Shown piece by piece: positions 59,126 to 64,000 of a DNA stretch of 64,000 bases. The position numbers and the translations under genes are program-made. Origin of the DNA: DASXHY01 sp035552155. GTDB taxonomy: Bacteria; Verrucomicrobiota; Verrucomicrobiia; Limisphaerales; DASXHY01. The notes beneath the pieces are model-generated. The model saw only the letters and a list, made by a program, of their open reading frames with translations. It did no database searches and was not told the origin of the DNA. The stretch's first letter is position 1. Every line of letters begins with the position of its first letter. The stretch is from NCBI GenBank assembly GCA_035552155.1, contig DASZLX010000032.1:56049-120048 (forward strand), given 5' to 3'.

Positions 59126-61129
59126 ATGTGTGGAATTGCTGGATTTGTCGGTTTTGACGACGAGCGCCTGCTGCGCAAGATGTGCGGCGCCTTGCAGCAT
59201 CGCGGCCCGGATGCGGAAGGTTTTTACACCGCGCCCGGCGTCGGGCTGGCGCATCGCCGCCTGAGCATCATCGATTTGGTCAACGGCCGTCAGCCGATGA
59301 CCAACGAGACGGGCACGCTGCAACTGGTTTTCAACGGCGAGATTTACAATTACGAAAAGCTGACCGCGGATTTGAAGGCGAAAGGCCACGTGTTTCGCAC
59401 CGCGTCCGATACCGAGACCATTCTCCATGCGTATGAAGAATATGGCCTCGATTGCGTCCGGCATTTCCGCGGCATGTTCGCATTCGCGCTTTGGGATTCG
59501 GCGAAAAAGAAACTGGTCATGGCGCGCGACCGGATTGGCGAGAAGCCGCTTTATTACGCGGTGATGGGAAACAAGCTGGCGTTTGGATCGGAAATAAAAG
59601 CCGTCCTGCCGTGTCTCCCTTCGCGCAGCGTGAACCCGCGCGCCGTGTGTGAATTCCTGGCGGCCGGTTATGTGCCCGCGCCCAGGACGTTTTTTGCGGA
59701 AGTGCAGAAGCTGCCGCCGGGCGGCCTGCTGGTCCATGAGAACGGCAAGGTAACGGTCAGCCAATATTGGGAGCGCGATAAATCCCCCAACGAAATGCCG
59801 TTTGAGGAGGCGTCGGAGGAACTCGTGCGGTTGTTGCGGGAAAGCGCGACGCTCTGCCTGAAGAGCGACGTGGAAGTGGGCGCGTTCCTTAGCGGCGGCC
59901 TGGATTCGTCGCTCATCACGGCGTTGATGCGCGAAGTGAACACCAAAGTCCAGACGTTCTGCGTGGGTTACCGCGGCGCTGCAGCCGGCTTCAATGAATT
60001 GGAATATGCGAAGGCCGTCTCCGCCAAGCTCGGCTCCAAGCATCACGAATTGATCCTGGACGCCCGCTCCAGCATGGAATTGCTGCCTCGAATTCTCTGG
60101 CACTACGACGAGCCGCATGGCGAGCCGACGTCGGTGCTGGTTTATTTGCTGTGCGAATTCACGCGCAAACATGTCACGGTTTCCCTGGGCGGCACGGGCG
60201 GTGACGAATTATTTTACGGCTACCCGCGCGACAAGGCCGTGCGGTGGCTGCGCTATTATAATCGGGTGCCCGCGCCGGTGCGCAAACACGTGATCGAGCG
60301 GACGATTTCGCGGTTTCCCGAATCCACGCGCGGCAGCCGTTTGGGCAAACGCGTGAAACGCTTTGTGCAGGGCGCTTCGGATTCGCCGTCGGAAACGTAT
60401 TTGAACTGGGTTTCCCTGTTGAGCGGGAATTTGCGCCGGGACCTGATTAGCGCGGAGATTCGCGAGGGGTCGGAGGATGCCGTGGGCGATCAGTTCATGC
60501 GCAATTTCCTGATGGCCGACGACGGCCGTGATCTTTACGCGCACGCCACGGACCTGGCGGTGGGCGGTTATCTTCCGGAATACCAATTGTGCTACATGGA
60601 CCGCATGAGCATGGCGCACGGGTTGGAAGTGCGCTCGCCGCTGTGCGATTACGCGCTGGCGGAATTCGCCACGCGCCTGCCGGCGCATTACCGCCTGAAA
60701 GGTTCCGAAAGCAAACACATCCTGAAATCCGTGAGCGGGCAATGGTTGCCGCAGGAAATCATTCACCGCAAAAAAGTCGGATTTGATTCGCCCATCGGGC
60801 AGTGGTTCAAGGATGAATTGAAGGATTTCCTCGGCAGTTTTCTATCGAAAGAACAGGTGCGGCGATCAGGCCTGTTGAATCCGGACGCGGTGCAACGGAT
60901 GATCAGCGACCACGCTTCGGGAGTGAAGGACTATTCACTCCAGCTTTGGAGCATCGTGGCGCTGGAGGCCTGGTATCGGATGTATATCGAGGAGGACATT
61001 GTCGCGACAGGCGATTTGTCCCTCGAGAATCTTCGCGGCGCTACCGCGCAACGTCCTTCACGCGCTGTCAATCCGGGCCTGCGGGCGCCGGTTGAAGCGG
61101 TTGCGCGCCAGAGCGAAACTGTAGTTTGA
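59126..61129 (+). CDS. asnB: Glutamine-hydrolysing asparagine synthase-type amidotransferase
   Basis: A 667-aa two-domain protein. The N-terminal glutaminase begins MCGIAGFVG with Cys2 as nucleophile, and has RHGP-like QHRGPD, RLSIIDL and NGEIYNY. The ATP-pyrophosphatase domain has FLSGGLDSSLI (P-loop) and SLGGTGGDELFYGYPR. In polysaccharide loci such proteins usually amidate sugars or are named exosortase-system amidotransferases, so asparagine synthesis is not certain. The C-terminal ~40 residues are a variable tail. Confidence 0.9.
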   Translation: MCGIAGFVGFDDERLLRKMCGALQHRGPDAEGFYTAPGVGLAHRRLSIIDLVNGRQPMTNETGTLQLVFNGEIYNYEKLTADLKAKGHVFRTASDTETILHAYEEYGLDCVRHFRGMFAFALWDSAKKKLVMARDRIGEKPLYYAVMGNKLAFGSEIKAVLPCLPSRSVNPRAVCEFLAAGYVPAPRTFFAEVQKLPPGGLLVHENGKVTVSQYWERDKSPNEMPFEEASEELVRLLRESATLCLKSDVEVGAFLSGGLDSSLITALMREVNTKVQTFCVGYRGAAAGFNELEYAKAVSAKLGSKHHELILDARSSMELLPRILWHYDEPHGEPTSVLVYLLCEFTRKHVTVSLGGTGGDELFYGYPRDKAVRWLRYYNRVPAPVRKHVIERTISRFPESTRGSRLGKRVKRFVQGASDSPSETYLNWVSLLSGNLRRDLISAEIREGSEDAVGDQFMRNFLMADDGRDLYAHATDLAVGGYLPEYQLCYMDRMSMAHGLEVRSPLCDYALAEFATRLPAHYRLKGSESKHILKSVSGQWLPQEIIHRKKVGFDSPIGQWFKDELKDFLGSFLSKEQVRRSGLLNPDAVQRMISDHASGVKDYSLQLWSIVALEAWYRMYIEEDIVATGDLSLENLRGATAQRPSRAVNPGLRAPVEAVARQSETVV

Positions 61130-61228
61130 GCGGGTTCGTCTTCCGGACGTTCACCAGCGGAGTCGTCTTGTAAACGGGCGTCAGAAATTTTCAGAACTCA
61201 ACCACCGGCATCAATCAGAAATAAAACC

Positions 61229-62209
61229 ATGGCGAAACGTCTTTTAGTCACCGGGGCCGCGGGATTCATCGGCAGCCACCTTTGTGAACTCCTCGTTCGT
61301 GAGGGTTTTCAGGTTCGCGCATTTGTTCATTACAACTCGAACGGACGCTGGCCCAATCTGGAGCAGGTTTCTCCCGAAACGCGGAAACAAATCGAGATTG
61401 TGCCTGGCGACATTGCGGATGCCGGCTCGGTTTCGCGCGCGGTGGCGGGTTGCGAATGGGTGTTTCATCTCGCGGCGCTGATCGGCATTCCCTATTCGTA
61501 CCTCGCGCCGGCGTCCTATGTGCAAACGAACGTGATCGGCACCTTGAATGTGCTGGATGCCTGCCGCACGCATAATGTCGAACGCCTGCTGCATACTTCC
61601 ACCAGCGAAACCTACGGGTCCGCGCAGTATGTGCCCATCGATGAAAAGCATCCCATGGTCGGGCAATCGCCGTATTCCGCCACCAAGATTGGCGCGGACA
61701 AGCTCGCGGAAAGTTATTTTTTAAGTTTCGGAACTCCGGTGACGATCGTGCGGCCGTTCAATACCTACGGCCCGCGGCAAAGCCAGCGCGCGATTATTCC
61801 GACCATTATTGCCCAGGCGCTCAAAGGCAACGCGCTGAAACTTGGCAATCTGGACCCGGTTCGCGACCTGACTTTCGTGACCGATACCGCCCACGGTTTC
61901 CTGGCGGCGGCGCGCTCGGACAAGGTCAAGGGGGAGACGATTAATCTGGGTGTGGGCAGCGGGGTTTCCATTCGCGAGCTGGTCGAGAAGATTGGCAAGC
62001 TCGTGGGACAAAAGCTTGAGGTCCGGCAGGAGAACGAGCGGATGCGCCGCGCGGGCAGCGAAGTGGAGCGGTTGATCAGCAATAACGGCAAGGCCCGTTC
62101 GCTGATGGCCTGGGAGCCGAAAATGGATCTGGATGCCGGGCTGGCCGCGACGCTGGAACACATTCGCAAATTTCCGGAAGATTATCAGCCGCGCGGTTAC
62201 GTGGTTTAA
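61229..62209 (+). CDS. NAD-dependent 4,6-dehydratase/epimerase (LegB-like)
   Basis: A 326-aa SDR-extended enzyme. LLVTGAAGFIGSHLCELLV binds NAD, FVHYNSNGRWPNLEQ is like the LegB/UDP-GlcNAc 4,6-dehydratase segment, STSETYGSAQ and YSATKIGADKLAESY (YxxxK) form the active site, followed by RPFNTYGPRQSQRAIIPTII. It probably makes a 4-keto-6-deoxy amino sugar nucleotide. It starts 99 nt after asnB; a leader of that length between co-directional genes holds no other feature. Confidence 0.88.
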   Translation: MAKRLLVTGAAGFIGSHLCELLVREGFQVRAFVHYNSNGRWPNLEQVSPETRKQIEIVPGDIADAGSVSRAVAGCEWVFHLAALIGIPYSYLAPASYVQTNVIGTLNVLDACRTHNVERLLHTSTSETYGSAQYVPIDEKHPMVGQSPYSATKIGADKLAESYFLSFGTPVTIVRPFNTYGPRQSQRAIIPTIIAQALKGNALKLGNLDPVRDLTFVTDTAHGFLAAARSDKVKGETINLGVGSGVSIRELVEKIGKLVGQKLEVRQENERMRRAGSEVERLISNNGKARSLMAWEPKMDLDAGLAATLEHIRKFPEDYQPRGYVV

Positions 62210-62225
62210 AAATAATTCTTCACCC

Positions 62226-63005
62226 ATGGCTCAAAAAAATAAAAGCAGCACTCGCGCGGTCATCCTGGCCGGCGGCAAAGGCACGCGCCTGAAACCGCTG
62301 ACGGCGGTTTTTCCGAAGCCGCTCGTGCCACTGGGGAACAAGCCCATCCTGGAAATTCTGCTGCGGCGCCTAGCGTCTTCGGGACTCACCGATGTGACGA
62401 TTTGCACGGGCTACCTGGCGGAATTGATCAAGGCCGTGTGCGGCGACGGCAGCAAGTTCGGCCTGCGCATCGAATATGTGGGTGAAGAACAGCCGCTGGG
62501 CACCGCCGGTCCGCTGTCATTGATTCCGAATCTGACGGACCCGTTCATCGTCATGAATGGCGACTTGCTGACCACCCTGAATTTTCAGTCGATGCTTCAA
62601 TTTCACAATCGGCAGAAGGCGGACTTCACGGTCGGCGTTTTTCCGCGCGAAGTGAAAATTGATTTCGGCGTCATTCAGTTCGACAAGAGCGGCGAGTTCG
62701 ATGGTTACCGCGAAAAGCCGAAATATAATTTCGAGGTCAGCATGGGCGTGAACGTCATCGGACTCGCGGCGATGAAACACGTCGTGCAGGGCAAACATCT
62801 CGACATGCCGGACCTCGTGCTCAAGGTGCACGGCGGCGGCGGCCGGGTGAAATGTTACCGCGAAGAATGCCGCTGGCTGGATATCGGGCGAATGGATGAT
62901 TACGCGCTGGCCCAGGAGGAGTTCGCGCAAAACGAGGAGGCTTTTTTAAATGGCGCGACGCCAAAAAAGAATTTGGATCACCGGGGCCGCCGGGTTCACC
63001 GGTAG
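62226..63005 (+). CDS. Sugar-phosphate nucleotidyltransferase
   Basis: A 259-aa protein of the NTP_transferase family. VILAGGKGTRLKPLTAVFPKPLVPLGNKPILE is the nucleotide- and metal-binding start; PLGTAGPLSLI and FIVMNGDLLTTL are conserved in mannose-1-phosphate guanylyltransferase-like enzymes and in LegF-type CMP/GDP transferases. It could activate the sugar made by the LegB-like dehydratase before it. The Met at 62226 is used instead of an upstream one inside the previous gene. The 3' end overlaps the next gene by 56 nt. Confidence 0.88.
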   Translation: MAQKNKSSTRAVILAGGKGTRLKPLTAVFPKPLVPLGNKPILEILLRRLASSGLTDVTICTGYLAELIKAVCGDGSKFGLRIEYVGEEQPLGTAGPLSLIPNLTDPFIVMNGDLLTTLNFQSMLQFHNRQKADFTVGVFPREVKIDFGVIQFDKSGEFDGYREKPKYNFEVSMGVNVIGLAAMKHVVQGKHLDMPDLVLKVHGGGGRVKCYREECRWLDIGRMDDYALAQEEFAQNEEAFLNGATPKKNLDHRGRRVHR

Positions 63006-63864
63006 GCATCTTATCCGGTTTTTGCGGGAGCTGCCCGAGCCGCTACGCCTGGTGGGATTCGATCTCCGGCCCGAAGCGCCGGAGGGGCTCGATGTGTATC
63101 ATCGGCTGGACCTGGGCGATGAAGCGGCATTGCTGGAAGCGGCCCGGGCGGAAACGCCGGACCGGGTCATCCATCTCGCGGGATTGTTGCCGCCGGCGGC
63201 CGACGCGGATTTGTGGCGCGTCAATGTGGCGGGCACTTTGAGTTTGTTGCGGGCCCTGGCGGGCACGAAGAAGGCGGCCCTGCGATTTGTCACGGTGGGT
63301 TCGGCGGCCGAGTACACGAATTTTTCCGCCCGGCGCATTCGCGAGGATCATTCCGCGGGTGGCAACAGCCCTTACGGCCGCACCAAGTGGGCGCAATCCA
63401 CGCTGGCGCTCGCGTTTGGCGCGGAAGCGGGAATCAAAGTCATGGTGGCGCGCACGTTCAATCTGATCGGTCCCGGCACGCCGCAGTCGCTTGTGCCCGG
63501 CGCGCTCTGCGCGCAATTCAGCAACGGGCAGCAGGAAATCAAAGTGGGCAATCTCAGGCCGGAACGCGATTTCATCGATATCCGCGACGCGGTGGCGGCG
63601 TATTGGGCGATTTGCGAGAAGGGAATTCCCGGTGGCATTTACAATGTTTGCACCGGAAAGACTGCGAGCATTCGAGCGCTGGTGGATTTGTTCCGGCAAT
63701 GTGCCGACGGCCCGCGGCGCATTCAATCGGAAGCCGCTCGTTCTCGCAAAAACGATTTCAGCCGCGTCTGCGGCGATAATACCCGGCTGCTAAAACTGGG
63801 CTGCCGCCCGAAAATTTCTTTGAAGCAATCAGTCCGCGACATGTTGGAGCACGCGCATTCATGA
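62950..63864 (+). CDS. NAD-dependent epimerase/dehydratase (GDP-6-deoxymannose reductase-like)
   Basis: A 304-aa SDR-extended protein. IWITGAAGFTGRHLIRFL is the Rossmann motif, VIHLAGLLPPAADADLWRVNVAGTLSLLRAL follows, VGSAAEYTN and YGRTKWAQS (YxxxK) form the active site, then RTFNLIGPGTPQSLVPGA and RDFIDIRDAVAAYW, which resemble GDP-4-keto-6-deoxymannose reductases. The 56-nt overlap with the previous gene suggests translational coupling. It ends with ATGA overlap with the next gene. Confidence 0.88.
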   Translation: MARRQKRIWITGAAGFTGRHLIRFLRELPEPLRLVGFDLRPEAPEGLDVYHRLDLGDEAALLEAARAETPDRVIHLAGLLPPAADADLWRVNVAGTLSLLRALAGTKKAALRFVTVGSAAEYTNFSARRIREDHSAGGNSPYGRTKWAQSTLALAFGAEAGIKVMVARTFNLIGPGTPQSLVPGALCAQFSNGQQEIKVGNLRPERDFIDIRDAVAAYWAICEKGIPGGIYNVCTGKTASIRALVDLFRQCADGPRRIQSEAARSRKNDFSRVCGDNTRLLKLGCRPKISLKQSVRDMLEHAHS

Positions 63865-64000
63865 AGTTAACAATCATCGGAACGGGTTACGTGGGATTGG
63901 TGACAGGCACCTGCTTTGCGGAAGTGGGGCACCGGGTCATCTGCGTTGACAGCGACGAAGCCAAGGTAAAAATGCTGCAAGGCGGCGGCATCCCCATTTA
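63861..64000 (+). CDS. UDP-glucose/UDP-GlcNAc 6-dehydrogenase, N-terminal fragment
   Basis: The first 46 codons are visible before the window ends. MKLTIIGTGYVGLVTGTCFAE is the NAD-binding start of the UDP-glucose dehydrogenase family, followed by GHRVICVDSDEAKVKML. The catalytic Cys lies beyond the window. It could provide UDP-glucuronic acid or, as in WbpA, UDP-GlcNAc uronic acid for the diacetamido sugar route. Confidence 0.9.
   Translation, partial: MKLTIIGTGYVGLVTGTCFAEVGHRVICVDSDEAKVKMLQGGGIPI

Noticed and set aside
58331..60172. 613-codon minus-strand frame
   Set aside because: Antisense to the WecG-type and asnB genes, which carry clear family motifs; no ribosome site or domain in the frame.

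Overview
The window looks like a chromosomal segment of a GC-rich Verrucomicrobiota bacterium, probably of the Pedosphaera/Limisphaerales type. This is inferred from gene content only: an array of GYF_2 (DUF4339) membrane proteins, a pilin-like protein ending in the H-X9-DG style, secreted proteins ending in a short '...FFRL...' beta module, MASE1 kinases and a large exopolysaccharide locus. No rRNA, tRNA, CRISPR array, prophage or replication origin was seen.

Layout. (1) 293-4842, minus strand: seven consecutive membrane-protein genes, five of which begin with the same GYF_2 domain. (2) 4886-5668: a REP-associated tyrosine transposase (RAYT) bracketed by two ~130-bp copies of a palindromic element; partial copies occur elsewhere. 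(3) 5693-6748 trpD. (4) 7013-14446: MacA-like adaptor, MFS exporter, MacB-type ATPase and permease, Sua5, and a TolC-family outer-membrane protein, together a likely tripartite efflux system. (5) 14453-22151: a hotdog thioesterase, a glycoside hydrolase-glycosyltransferase fusion, a degenerate SGNH-hydrolase-like protein, and a tight type III polyketide synthase / methyltransferase / flavoprotein operon. (6) 22342-23872: three small unrelated genes, each starting 3-11 nt after a GTTAGGC/GTCAGGC box, one followed by an attC-like inverted repeat; this looks like a decayed integron cassette array. (7) 23938-26604: DeoC-like protein without the Schiff-base lysine, malate dehydrogenase, and an aldehyde-dehydrogenase homologue lacking the catalytic half. 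(8) 26809-30998: two-component genes and a small DUF883-like protein. (9) 31151-44957: secreted proteins, dTDP-sugar genes (rfbA, an RmlD-like gene, rfbB), a DegT aminotransferase, an XRE regulator, a large secreted protein with a caspase-like His-Gly/Ala-Cys signature, and a membrane-anchored gene with a frameshifted tandem duplicate. (10) 45087-64000: exopolysaccharide locus, opened by a LuxR-type regulator with a sigma-54-like promoter and a NusG paralogue.

How the genes work together. The locus at 45975-64000 supplies two initiating phosphoglycosyl transferases, UDP-GlcNAc 2-epimerase, a WecG-type transferase, a nucleotidyltransferase, several NAD-dependent epimerases/dehydratases, an amidotransferase, a FemAB-like acyltransferase, a deacetylase fusion, a chain-length protein fused to an FHA domain, and the start of a UDP-sugar dehydrogenase. 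With the DegT aminotransferase at 33206, the Gfo/Idh/MocA dehydrogenase and the hexapeptide acetyltransferase could make a 2,3-diacetamido uronic acid sugar. The mix resembles exosortase (XrtA)-linked polysaccharide loci, but no exosortase, flippase or polymerase is in view.

Non-coding structure is rich: RAYT-linked palindromes, two inverted arrays of GTTAAAT heptads, a 102-bp cruciform-like element, an attC-like site and several intrinsic-terminator hairpins.
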